Shown here: positions 1-6,639 of the stretch, piece after piece | Numbering within the stretch: the stretch's first letter is position 1 | Layout: each line of letters begins with the position of its first letter | Assembly (NCBI GenBank): GCA_023433685.1 | Contig: JAEYUD010000136.1 | Span: forward strand, 1 to 15,501 | Direction: 5' to 3' | Source: Bacteroidota bacterium | GTDB lineage: Bacteria > Bacteroidota > Ignavibacteria > Ignavibacteriales > Ignavibacteriaceae | DNA: 15,501 nucleotides | Made by a program: the position numbers and the translations under genes | The notes under the pieces: generated by a model | Told to the model about the DNA's origin: nothing | Databases searched by the model: none | Seen by the model: the letters and a program-made list of their open reading frames with translations, nothing else

Positions 1-146
1 GGGCAGAGGGCTGAAGGATGAGGGATGAGGGCTGAAGGCAGAGGGCTGAAGGCAGAGGGCTGAAGGCAGAGGGCTGAAGGATGAGGGATGAAGTATGAAG
101 AATGAAGTATGAAGAATGAAGTATGAAGTATGAAGTATGAATGGGG
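1..146. repeat. Purine-rich heptanucleotide tandem array
   Basis: From position 7 to 139 the sequence divides into 19 consecutive 7-bp units with the rough consensus ARGGMTG. Positions 1-6 are the tail of another unit and 140-146 a decayed one. The middle alternates agggctg with aaggcag, giving a 14-bp higher-order unit. The right end alternates aagtatg with aagaatg and then repeats aagtatg. The plus strand is almost free of C. The array starts at the window edge, so its true length is unknown. It has no good start codon context and is unlikely to be coding. The unit drift from left to right fits growth by replication slippage. Confidence 0.93.
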
Positions 147-193
147 GCAGTGGCAAAAGCCTTATTGTTAATTTTAGCAGAGTGATGAGCCGG

Positions 194-269
194 AAATGTC
201 CCCGTAGGGGGCATCTATCGGTAGCAAATATCCACCGTATTGAGAAGCTCTCCGTAGGAGTGCCATCTT
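194..269. repeat. Two-hairpin CCGTAGG repeat element
   Basis: Two short hairpins share the loop GTA and the core CCGTAGG. The first is TGTCCCC/GGGGGCA (197-213, 7-bp stem with one G-T wobble) and the second is CTCC/GGAG (250-260, 4-bp stem). Between them lies atcggtagcaaatatccacc. From memory, similar dispersed intergenic elements occur in Bacteroidota and relatives, with a CCCGTAGGG hairpin followed by ATCGGTAG. This was not checked. The element ends where a TTG start for the next ORF could be called, so that start is suspect. A regulatory role cannot be excluded. Confidence 0.55.
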
Positions 270-300
270 GGAAGACTTAAAAATTTCAATATATTGCAGC

Positions 301-534
301 ATGAAAAATTACAGACTTGAGAAAGAGATAAAGATTTTAACCCGTCAAGAGCAGGAAGACCAGGATATTGAATACTGGTCAAAAAAATCATATGCTGAGA
401 AGCTTGATGCCTGTTTTTTCCTTTTGAACCAATATCTGGATATGCACACTGAACTTCCAAAAAAGATGATCAAAGAAGCCATGATGGTTGATAGGAGAAC
501 TGGCAGGGTTATTAAATTCTATAAGTCAAACTAA
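301..534 (+). CDS. Small antitoxin-like hypothetical protein
   Basis: Encodes 77 residues, charged and predicted helical, with no signal peptide or membrane segment. The central part (EQEDQDIEYW followed by KSYAEKLDACFFLLNQYL) resembles small proteins of Bacteroidota and Ignavibacteria of the pattern DxxYW..S..EKL......R..Y. These are often found next to nucleotidyltransferase-type toxin genes, but this is recalled, not searched. Here no toxin follows; the next gene encodes a secreted protein. The reading frame extends upstream to a TTG at 268, behind a GTAGGAG that looks like a ribosome binding site. That TTG lies at the edge of the hairpin repeat element, so the ATG at 301 is preferred. Function unknown. 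Confidence 0.55.
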   Translation: MKNYRLEKEIKILTRQEQEDQDIEYWSKKSYAEKLDACFFLLNQYLDMHTELPKKMIKEAMMVDRRTGRVIKFYKSN

Positions 535-689
535 TAACGTTAAGTTGCGGGTCTTGAAGTATGAAATTTCACTGTTGGCACTTCCGGAGCCGATCAAACT
601 ACCCCAATCCGCCCCTTTTCTCAACACTTCCTACACTACCAATCGTTATCTTATATATCAGATTAAATTTATTCCAAGGAACCGCGAAA

Positions 690-1520
690 ATGCAGAAATA
701 CTTACTGACACTTTTAATAGGGTTATTTCTAACCTCGTACTCACAGGATTTTATCCCGGAAAATGTCCTTGTTTATCTTCAGTACTCAAACAATATGAGG
801 GACAAGTTCCTGCCCGTTTGGCAAACCACGGTAAAAAAGAATAAGATTTCGAAAGAAACCTACATTTCATACGACAACAGCAGCCTCTCAGACCGGATGC
901 CAACCCCGTTTGATTCAACTATATTTAATTATGATAACGAGGGGAGGCTCATCTCTTCCGTCAGTACTTCACCTTTCGCGGGGGCTGAATCCGCGGTCAG
1001 AGTGACCACTACTTTCCTGTACGAAAATGGATTGTTTGCCGGATCAAATGATGACCGAGGTAACTCAATGAAGATAGAAAGAGACTCGAAAGGTAGAATT
1101 ACAACGCTTGAAAGCCGGGATAATTCGTACAATCTCCTCTGCAAATATCACTACGCCGGCGATCAGCTAATGATGATCGAATTGAATCCCGGGCAGGAGG
1201 GTTCGGTGCAGATAGTCTATCAGGAGAATGTCTTTATCGCGCAGGACACCAATTCAACAATGACTACCATTGGTGACAAATACGGGCGCGTTAATTATGT
1301 AAATGCCCATAATATCGGCATGGAAAATAAGTATGATTCTGAAGAAAGACTCATCGAGATGAAAATTTATCAGGGAGAAAGCACGGAGATCACTACGTTT
1401 TTATATTCAGGGGAATTGCTGCAGGAGGTAATATATACTGCCCATGAAGGCGAAATTGGGGCCGATCTTAAAGATACTCAAATCACAAAGTCGGTAAAAA
1501 CCGTGGTCAGGTATGAGTAA
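690..1520 (+). CDS. Secreted protein with YD/RHS-like repeats
   Basis: Encodes 276 residues. The ATG at 690 is chosen because AAGGA lies 9 bases upstream and a typical signal peptide follows at once (residues 1 to about 19, MQKYLLTLLIGLFLTSYSQ). Starting at 561 would put 43 non-signal residues in front of it. The mature part is beta-rich with degenerate repeats of the form YDxxGRLxxxxxY: YDNEGRLISS, ERDSKGRITTLES, DKYGRVNYV, YDSEERLIEMKIY and FLYSGELLQEVIY. This is the pattern of YD/RHS-like cell-surface proteins of Bacteroidota. No catalytic motif, toxin tip or sorting domain is visible. It lies 42 bp upstream of another secreted protein and may share its transcript. Specific function unknown. 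Confidence 0.8.
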   Translation: MQKYLLTLLIGLFLTSYSQDFIPENVLVYLQYSNNMRDKFLPVWQTTVKKNKISKETYISYDNSSLSDRMPTPFDSTIFNYDNEGRLISSVSTSPFAGAESAVRVTTTFLYENGLFAGSNDDRGNSMKIERDSKGRITTLESRDNSYNLLCKYHYAGDQLMMIELNPGQEGSVQIVYQENVFIAQDTNSTMTTIGDKYGRVNYVNAHNIGMENKYDSEERLIEMKIYQGESTEITTFLYSGELLQEVIYTAHEGEIGADLKDTQITKSVKTVVRYE

Positions 1521-1562
1521 TATTCACATAATAGCAAAAAAATATCTAAAAAGAAGCATAAA

Positions 1563-2213
1563 ATGAATAAAGTAAAACTAACCCTGCTCGTTATTGCACT
1601 AATTTTCACAATGACGGTTACATCACTGACAGCGCAGAAAAACAAAGATAAGAACGAAAAGGACTCATCAAAAACCACCCAGGTTCTTGATAAAAAACTT
1701 CGGAATGAGACAAATTTCAACAAATTTATCAAATACTTTCTCGAAACCTGCTATTTCAAGAACTGTATCGACAGTCTTATCTATTTCCGGGATGAAAAGA
1801 TCAAAGGATTCTATCACCCAAAAGGTGAGTTCGGAAGGATGACAAACCCCGGCGCATTTTGCACTCTGCTAAAAGACAGCCTCTATGGGTACACCCCGGG
1901 CGCGGAAAATTATTGGAAAGTAAACGATATAACTTCATTGCCCATAATTAAAGGTATTCCCGCTAAAGGATTTTGCGAGGAATCGACCAGTAAAAATGGT
2001 GTTTATGTGTCAAAAGTGAAGAAATTTCCAAAATACTACGATCACAACCAGGAAAAAATGGTACAATACCGGCTTCCCGGAAAACTTAAAACCAATCAGG
2101 TTATGAAAGTTGTGGTAGTAATTGATAAGTGGATCAAGAAACAATTTTACTTTGCTTTGATCGATAGGAAGTGGTACCTGATCATCTCGGATGATTGCGA
2201 CTGCTCCGCCTGA
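1563..2213 (+). CDS. Secreted hypothetical protein
   Basis: Encodes 216 residues. An N-terminal signal peptide (residues 1-24, hydrophobic core LTLLVIALIFTMTV, likely cleavage at TA|QK) is followed by a Lys/Asp/Glu-rich linker to about residue 40. The mature domain then contains six cysteines (63, 68, 100, 138, 212, 214), the last two in the terminal DCDCSA. Disulfides are therefore possible if it is exported to the periplasm. The C-terminal part (about 180-210) looks like beta strands, for example VMKVVVVIDKW and KWYLIISDD. I do not recognise the family. It sits 42 bp after the preceding secreted gene on the same strand and ends 27 bp before a hairpin terminator, which suggests a two-gene unit. 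Confidence 0.75.
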   Translation: MNKVKLTLLVIALIFTMTVTSLTAQKNKDKNEKDSSKTTQVLDKKLRNETNFNKFIKYFLETCYFKNCIDSLIYFRDEKIKGFYHPKGEFGRMTNPGAFCTLLKDSLYGYTPGAENYWKVNDITSLPIIKGIPAKGFCEESTSKNGVYVSKVKKFPKYYDHNQEKMVQYRLPGKLKTNQVMKVVVVIDKWIKKQFYFALIDRKWYLIISDDCDCSA

Positions 2214-2240
2214 TCCGTTCTCCCCGAAAAACATTTACGG

Positions 2241-2266
2241 ACAATCCTGCCACCCGGCGGGATTGT
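2241..2266 (+). terminator. Hairpin terminator after the secreted genes
   Basis: ACAATCCTGCC and GGCGGGATTGT form an 11-bp stem with one G-T wobble and a 4-base loop (ACCC), 27 bp after the stop codon of the preceding gene. A moderately T-rich stretch follows (tcattatattcctt). Read on the minus strand, the same hairpin is followed within about 12 bases by a run of five T. It could therefore also stop transcripts from the convergent ABC operon. Confidence 0.65.
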
Positions 2267-2304
2267 TCATTATATTCCTTAAATTTCCGATATTTAATGT
2301 CTGA

Positions 2305-2396
2305 TCTGCCGCGGCAGACCAAACCCCAATCCGTAAGGGCGGACTATTACCCAATACTTTTTACCTAATACCTAATACCTAATCCGCCTCGGCGGA
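2305..2396 (-). repeat. Three copies of a 14-bp GC-rich palindrome
   Basis: Three 14-bp segments follow the pattern TCYGCCNNGGCRGA. They are TCTGCCGCGGCAGA (2305-2318, perfect), TCCGTAAGGGCGGA (2330-2343, decayed) and TCCGCCTCGGCGGA (2383-2396, 6-bp arms). On the minus strand the last two are preceded by TTAG or ATAG and followed by TTAG or TTGG. This matches a further copy at 5944-5957 downstream of another gene. They lie in the 3' flank of the ABC permease. With arms so close together they are poor terminators by themselves. They may be protein-binding sites or parts of a mobile or REP-like repeat. Confidence 0.7.
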
Positions 2397-2417
2397 CTAA
2401 CGCCTAACACTTCAAAC
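2344..2417 (-). repeat. Heptad repeat (CTAATAC) downstream of permease
   Basis: The plus strand reads ctattac, ccaatac, tttttac, ctaatac, ctaatac, ctaatcc as consecutive 7-mers (2344-2385). After the palindrome it resumes as ctaacgc, ctaacac, ttcaaac (2397-2417). On the minus strand this is a GTATTAG-type heptad. The tract runs into the permease stop codon, so the repeat touches the end of the coding sequence. It has the same period as the array at 1-146 but a different sequence. Confidence 0.75.
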
Positions 2418-4097
2418 ATCCCTCTCCAGAGATCGAACCCCCATCCGGTAGAAGAAATACCCGACACCCATTGAGATCACGAAAATGATGCCCGAAAGTT
2501 GAAATATTGGTATTGTTGAGCCATCGGCCCTGATGACAACCGCGTGAAATAATTCGCTCAACGGAATGAAAAGGATCGCCACCAAAACAACCAGATAAAC
2601 AACACTGAAAAGAAAAGAGATCGATGCTCCCTGGGAAGAAGAGAGGCGAACGGGGTTTTTCTCCTTCAGGTTGATGAAGAGCCCTCCCATTCCAAAATTC
2701 AGCATTACGATGAACCACGCCGCGGCGAATGATATCAAGGCGAAAGGAATGATAAGATCCCGGTAAAACTTGAAAACGATCAGAAATGACATGATCTGAG
2801 AGATGCCAACTATTACCCAGAGAGGGAAAGAGAGTCGCTTTTTAAGCAGATCCCGCAATGAAATCGGTGCCGACTTCACCTTCCAAATTACATTGCCTTC
2901 AAGACTTATAAGAGGAAAAACAAACCTCAGGGCAAGCGTGATCACAAAAAAGAGATTGAAAACATAAACCGCAAGAAAGATGGTGGTAAATAGTACCGAT
3001 CGCTTCCACGCCAGAAGTGCCACAGAGGGCATGCTGGTTACAAAAAGTATGATCAGAAAGAGCAACACAGCCAGGTGGATTATCTGCGCGGGTTCGCGAA
3101 TGAACATGTGGAGATCGCGCTTGAAGATCGATTCTGTAAGCGGATCCCTGAAAACGGAAGGTTTCCCGAAGGCGAAGAAACCCGGTTTTTCCTCCTTTTT
3201 CACCCTGTTCTCTCGGAAATCGATCGAACGGTGCCAGGTTTTCAGGTAGGCAGCACTTCCGGCAAAATATACAACTATCAGAAGGAAGGCCGTCAGGAGC
3301 ATCTGCATGGCATAGTAGGGAAGTGCCACGGCTACATCTCCTTTGGCGGTCCAGAACATCGCTTCCGCGAGCCAGTTGCTGGGGAGAAATTTTATGTAGG
3401 TCGGGATCAGCGAAGCGAAATAGCCGTCGATATTCGGGAAGTATTTCATCACGCCTTCAACGGTGGCAACAGGGGATGACACTTTGAAGAAGGCCGCGAC
3501 CAATGCCACATAACCAACCGCAAGCAATCCAACTGTTTTTCGAAAACCGATCTTCCCCGCGAGGTTCATCAAAAGAAGAAGTATCAGCACTCCGATCAGT
3601 CCCGCCGTCAGCATGAACGGCAGGAAATTGAAGAAAAAGAGGAGAACCCCCTGCCAGATATTAACTTTGAAATACCAGGTAAATCCCACAAGCAAAGCAA
3701 CCATCACCATTATCAGGGTGCCTGAGGAATAGAAGAAGTTATCGAAAAACTTGATAACAAAAATCCGCACGGGGTTAACGGGTTTCGTAAGCAGAAATGA
3801 GATCTCGGGCGACCTGAAAAGGGTGGAATACGACACTACAATATTTCCAACATTCACCGAAAGAAAGAAAATGAACAGAATAATTGAAATAAACCTGTGG
3901 AGCAGGAAAAGCCCGATTCTCTGTTCGATAAGCAGAAAATCGAGGGCACGGAGCGCGAAAAGAAATGCTCCCACTGCAAATCCGCCGTATACAAGCGTGC
4001 TCCCAATGCTTTTAACCATGCCACGCGTGCTGAAATCCATCTCGAACTTCATGAACGCGAGTATCTTATAAAAGACAATGTGGATGATCTGTGTCAT
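2412..4097 (-). CDS. ABC exporter permease, ABC-2-like
   Basis: Encodes 561 residues of a polytopic inner-membrane protein. About six hydrophobic segments lie in residues 30-280. A charged cytosolic loop follows (around 285-335, with FRENRVKKEEKPGFFAFGKP). About six more segments occupy 340-555, giving roughly 12 in all. Large permeases of this two-lobed kind belong to the putative ABC exporter group related to ABC-2 transporters. The substrate cannot be deduced. The ATG directly follows the TAA of the ATPase gene with no gap, so the two are surely co-transcribed and probably translationally coupled. They form one transporter. The C terminus (RSLERDV) ends at a TGA that abuts a heptad repeat, so the last residues could be partly repeat-derived. 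Confidence 0.88.
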   Translation of the reverse strand: MTQIIHIVFYKILAFMKFEMDFSTRGMVKSIGSTLVYGGFAVGAFLFALRALDFLLIEQRIGLFLLHRFISIILFIFFLSVNVGNIVVSYSTLFRSPEISFLLTKPVNPVRIFVIKFFDNFFYSSGTLIMVMVALLVGFTWYFKVNIWQGVLLFFFNFLPFMLTAGLIGVLILLLLMNLAGKIGFRKTVGLLAVGYVALVAAFFKVSSPVATVEGVMKYFPNIDGYFASLIPTYIKFLPSNWLAEAMFWTAKGDVAVALPYYAMQMLLTAFLLIVVYFAGSAAYLKTWHRSIDFRENRVKKEEKPGFFAFGKPSVFRDPLTESIFKRDLHMFIREPAQIIHLAVLLFLIILFVTSMPSVALLAWKRSVLFTTIFLAVYVFNLFFVITLALRFVFPLISLEGNVIWKVKSAPISLRDLLKKRLSFPLWVIVGISQIMSFLIVFKFYRDLIIPFALISFAAAWFIVMLNFGMGGLFINLKEKNPVRLSSSQGASISFLFSVVYLVVLVAILFIPLSELFHAVVIRADGSTIPIFQLSGIIFVISMGVGYFFYRMGVRSLERDV

Positions 4098-4832
4098 TTA
4101 TAACTCATCCTGGGTGGAAGTAAGTTCGATAAAAAGTTGCTCAAAATTGTGTGAAAGCTCCTTTTTCATCGAAAGAAGGTCGTTCAGTTCACCAGAAAAG
4201 ATGATCTTACCTTTGTTGATTATGCCGACATCGGAGCATATCTCTTCCACAACATTTAAACTGTGGGTTGACATAAAGACAGTAGTCCCCTCATCCGCTC
4301 TTTTTCTTAGGAATTGTTTAACATCAACGGCGGATTGGGGATCGAGCCCCACCATCGGCTCATCCAGGATTATCAGCTCAGGGTGATGGAGAAATGCCGA
4401 GGCGATCGCCACGCGTTGTTTCATCCCCTGGGAGTATTCCTCGGTGCGTTTATTCAACCAGTCGCCAAGTTTTAGGGTTTCGATCATTTCGTCGATGCGG
4501 GAGCGCACGGTGCTCCGGTCGAGGTTATATAGACCCCCGCAGAAATAGAGGAACTCGAGTCCTGTAAGCCGGTCATAGAGGAAAGGCTGATCGGGGATAT
4601 ACCCTGTGATCATCTTGATCTTTTGCGGCTCATTCAGTATGCTCATCCCCGCCACTTCAATATCACCTTCCGTGAGAGAATAGATGCCCGTCAGCATCTT
4701 GATCGTGGTCGATTTCCCAGCGCCGTTCGGTCCAAGAAAACCGAAGAGTGAACCCTTCCGGATGTGGAGGTCGATCGAATTAACAGCGGTAAAACTGCCG
4801 AACTTCTTGGTTAATTGCTTGAATTTGATCAC
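4098..4832 (-). CDS. ABC transporter ATP-binding protein
   Basis: Encodes 244 residues, the nucleotide-binding subunit that powers the permease encoded directly downstream. All motifs are present in order: Walker A GPNGAGKST (34-42), Q-loop Gln82, signature YSQGM (133-137, a common variant of LSGGQ in ABC-2 exporters), Walker B LIILDE (153-158) with catalytic Glu158, D-loop GLD, and H-loop His190. The short C-terminal extension (about 215-244) is acidic and helical. The start is GTG at 4832-4830 and no clear Shine-Dalgarno sequence precedes it. The family includes drug, lipid and natrium exporters (CcmA-like), so the substrate stays open. It is divergently oriented from the hydrolase-like gene at 4969. 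Confidence 0.95.
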   Translation of the reverse strand: MIKFKQLTKKFGSFTAVNSIDLHIRKGSLFGFLGPNGAGKSTTIKMLTGIYSLTEGDIEVAGMSILNEPQKIKMITGYIPDQPFLYDRLTGLEFLYFCGGLYNLDRSTVRSRIDEMIETLKLGDWLNKRTEEYSQGMKQRVAIASAFLHHPELIILDEPMVGLDPQSAVDVKQFLRKRADEGTTVFMSTHSLNVVEEICSDVGIINKGKIIFSGELNDLLSMKKELSHNFEQLFIELTSTQDEL

Positions 4833-4912
4833 GGGTGATGTTCAAATTGTTGAAAAATGTAAGGTAATTTAGCATAATGTAAGGAAACGGCAGATGGCTA
4901 AACTCACTTCCA

Positions 4913-4940
4913 TTGATTTTTGAGTTTAAAGCGATAATAT
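4913..4940 (+). promoter_or_regulatory. Possible sigma70-type promoter
   Basis: TTGATT (4913-4918) and TAATAT (4935-4940) are separated by 16 bases and lie about 30 bases before the ATG of the hydrolase-like gene, in an AT-rich divergent intergenic region. The match is fair. No transcription start evidence is available. Confidence 0.35.
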
Positions 4941-4968
4941 TAGGTGACAAAATTAGAGATTTATTAAA

Positions 4969-5943
4969 ATGAGCGTTAATCCCAGGATCATCACCCTTTT
5001 GGCTGCCTTTGCCGGTGTCATGGCATTGGTGACGGGTGTGATGCACAGATCACCAACAGGTTCCGGGCTCCTGAACAGTAATAACACTGCAGGCTACAAT
5101 TCGGAAAAAAAAGCAACCTTGCCTCAAAATGATAAGGTTATCCCATGGTCGGAATTTATCAATAAAGATCAGATATCCATCGCATACATGGCGCCAAAAG
5201 GGGAGTTAAAAGGCAAGAATGTTTTGATCACCATGGGTGGAATGGGGGCAAAACTTGAGTGGGTTCAGAAATGGACAGAAGAGCTTTACCGGGCGAAGTT
5301 GAACGAATTCAATATTGGTTTGGTGATAGCTGTGAAGGGGCCTAAAGAGGAATATTACGATGCCCGGGAGATCGCCATAAAGGAAATGACGAAGAAATTT
5401 GTGGATGCTTACAGTCAATACGGGCTGGGTGAAACCTATCTCATTGTTCACTCAAGCGGTGTTTTTCCGGCGCACGAGATGTTCGATCACCTCTGGCTCG
5501 GCGGAAACGACCCCAACAACAAGCGGATGAAGATGCGGAAACTTGAGGTACTCGATCCCGAAGGGATCACGAAGAACAAGATAAACTATATCATGCTCGA
5601 TGGCGAGCTGGGTATCCCAAAAGGGTACACTCTGATCAAGGAGATGGTGGTTAACCTTAAAAAGCTTTACTCATTTTACGCAATCGATGCCGACACCAAA
5701 ACCCTTTCGGGGATGGCGCGTGAAGCCAAAAAAGTAAAGGAACAATTCCCAGAAGCCGTGCTTCATGAGTTCGCTGCTAAAAACTCAGGTTGCAACCCCG
5801 GCGCGAAATGGTGCGTCCATGAAACCCTCATCACCACCAGACCGCATAACCCAGCTCGCTACGATCTTGAAAAGGATTACACCATGTTTGACTCAACAAG
5901 AAGGGTTGTTACTGAGTATATGGAGGTAGTTGTTAGCTATTAG
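4969..5943 (+). CDS. Exported alpha/beta-hydrolase-like protein
   Basis: Encodes 324 residues. Residues 5-25 form one hydrophobic segment (IITLLAAFAGVMALVTGV) that could be a signal anchor or signal peptide. A low-complexity linker follows to about 55. The rest resembles an alpha/beta hydrolase. There is a strand then a glycine turn NVLITMGGMG (84-93, possible oxyanion loop), a nucleophile-elbow-like LIVHSSG (158-164, Ser162 or Ser163), an acid candidate in IMLDGELG (Asp211), and a late His in WCVHETL (His284). Cys275 and Cys282 could form a disulfide. The elbow is V-H-S-S-G, not the canonical G-x-S-x-G, so activity is uncertain. The last four residues and the stop (VVSY, TAG) are encoded within the repeat string TTAGCTATTAG. 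Substrate unknown. Confidence 0.7.
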   Translation: MSVNPRIITLLAAFAGVMALVTGVMHRSPTGSGLLNSNNTAGYNSEKKATLPQNDKVIPWSEFINKDQISIAYMAPKGELKGKNVLITMGGMGAKLEWVQKWTEELYRAKLNEFNIGLVIAVKGPKEEYYDAREIAIKEMTKKFVDAYSQYGLGETYLIVHSSGVFPAHEMFDHLWLGGNDPNNKRMKMRKLEVLDPEGITKNKINYIMLDGELGIPKGYTLIKEMVVNLKKLYSFYAIDADTKTLSGMAREAKKVKEQFPEAVLHEFAAKNSGCNPGAKWCVHETLITTRPHNPARYDLEKDYTMFDSTRRVVTEYMEVVVSY

Positions 5944-5957
5944 TCCGGCGCGGTGGA
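5933..5957 (+). repeat. TTAG heptad plus GC palindrome at gene end
   Basis: TTAGCTATTAG (5933-5943) contains the last codons and stop of the preceding gene. It is repeated exactly at 6691-6701. TCCGGCGCGGTGGA (5944-5957) follows one base after the stop and matches the ideal TCCGCCGCGGCGGA at 12 of 14 positions. It is followed by TTAG. The layout stop codon, TTAG, palindrome, TTAG equals that downstream of the ABC permease when both are read on the coding strand. Confidence 0.65.
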
Positions 5958-5976
5958 TTAGATGAATGGTAGTTTT

Positions 5977-6321
5977 TCAATCCCGATTATACTCTTCCAA
6001 AATCCTTTTACAACTGTCGACTACAGATGGAATATCGTCATTGATCGTTGTCCAGAGAACCATGTTGGAGATGTAATCATACTCATGTATCAAGACATTA
6101 CGCATGGCTTTCATCTCTTTATAAGGAAGATTTGGGTGATGCCTTCTAAATTCGAGTGATAATCGGCTTACAGCCTCTCCGATAATAGCGAATCTTCTAA
6201 TCACTATATCCTGAACATCGATGTCCTTCTCAAATTCATTGAAATCCATGTTTATGGTTTTGTCTTGAATTCTTTGGGCTGACTCAAGGATATCAAAAAT
6301 CAGGGAGTGATCACGATCCAT
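5977..6321 (-). CDS. HepT-like toxin (DUF86)
   Basis: Encodes 114 all-helical residues of the HepT family (HEPN-fold ribonuclease toxins, formerly DUF86). The catalytic motif RX4HXY is intact as RNVLIHEY (Arg74, His79, Tyr81). Upstream sit IVIRRFAIIGEAVSRL and HHPNLPYKEMKAMRN, both typical of the family. In characterised MntA-HepT pairs the toxin cleaves RNA and is silenced when its partner adds AMP to the tyrosine of this motif. Here that would be Tyr81. Its start lies inside the 3' end of the antitoxin gene (11-base overlap), the usual antitoxin-first arrangement. No truncation is seen. It converges with the hydrolase-like gene. Confidence 0.9.
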   Translation of the reverse strand: MDRDHSLIFDILESAQRIQDKTINMDFNEFEKDIDVQDIVIRRFAIIGEAVSRLSLEFRRHHPNLPYKEMKAMRNVLIHEYDYISNMVLWTTINDDIPSVVDSCKRILEEYNRD

Positions 6322-6625
6322 ATATCAATAGGGTATTGTTAAGGATTCCGTGTTTTCTAAGTTTGTTTGTACTTGAAATGAGCTCCTTTTTGCTTACCAA
6401 GTCAACACTTCTTTTGAAAAGTTTTTCAAACTCATCCCTCAATTGCTGGAATTTTAGAAGTGTTATCCTGGCTTCAGGCATGAATTCTATAATAAGATCA
6501 ACATCGCTCTTCTGATTGAAATCATCTCGGAGTGCTGAACCAAAAAGTGATACCTCTTTGATCATATATTTCCTGCAGATCAGTTCTAACTTGATCTTGT
6601 CGTAATCGATGTTGATATTATTCAT
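6311..6625 (-). CDS. MntA-type nucleotidyltransferase antitoxin
   Basis: Encodes 104 residues of the minimal nucleotidyltransferase family (MNT). The hallmark GSX10DXD is complete: Gly29-Ser30, then Asp41 and Asp43 (SDVDLIIEF). A third carboxylate candidate is Asp75 in RSVDLV. Together these are the metal and nucleotide ligands expected for an active enzyme. In the known system it AMPylates and inactivates the HepT toxin encoded directly downstream, using ATP. The ATG is at 6625-6623. The upstream bases contain no strong Shine-Dalgarno sequence but do contain a direct repeat that may be an operator. The pair most likely acts as a toxin-antitoxin module; a role in plasmid or phage control is possible. 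Confidence 0.91.
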   Translation of the reverse strand: MNNINIDYDKIKLELICRKYMIKEVSLFGSALRDDFNQKSDVDLIIEFMPEARITLLKFQQLRDEFEKLFKRSVDLVSKKELISSTNKLRKHGILNNTLLIYGS

Positions 6626-6639
6626 AAAGTCTCTGTTTC

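Noticed and set aside
1..146. CRISPR array
   Set aside because: The units are 7 bp and contiguous, with no spacers of unique sequence and no cas genes in the window.
215..460. Minus-strand reading frame of 81 codons
   Set aside because: It opposes the better plus-strand frame, covers the hairpin repeat and encodes no recognisable domain.
561..689. Upstream start for the YD-like secreted protein
   Set aside because: It would put 43 atypical residues before a clear signal peptide, and a ribosome binding site precedes the ATG at 690.
3075..3479. Plus-strand frame of 134 codons opposite the ABC permease
   Set aside because: The minus-strand permease reads through as a continuous polytopic protein, and this frame has no sensible composition or start signal.
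4833..4968. Riboswitch or small RNA in the divergent gap
   Set aside because: The gap is AT-rich without a conserved fold that I can recognise; only a fair promoter match was kept.
5977..6625. New defence island
   Set aside because: The only defence-type genes are the known MntA-HepT pair. No restriction, CBASS, retron or similar genes accompany them.
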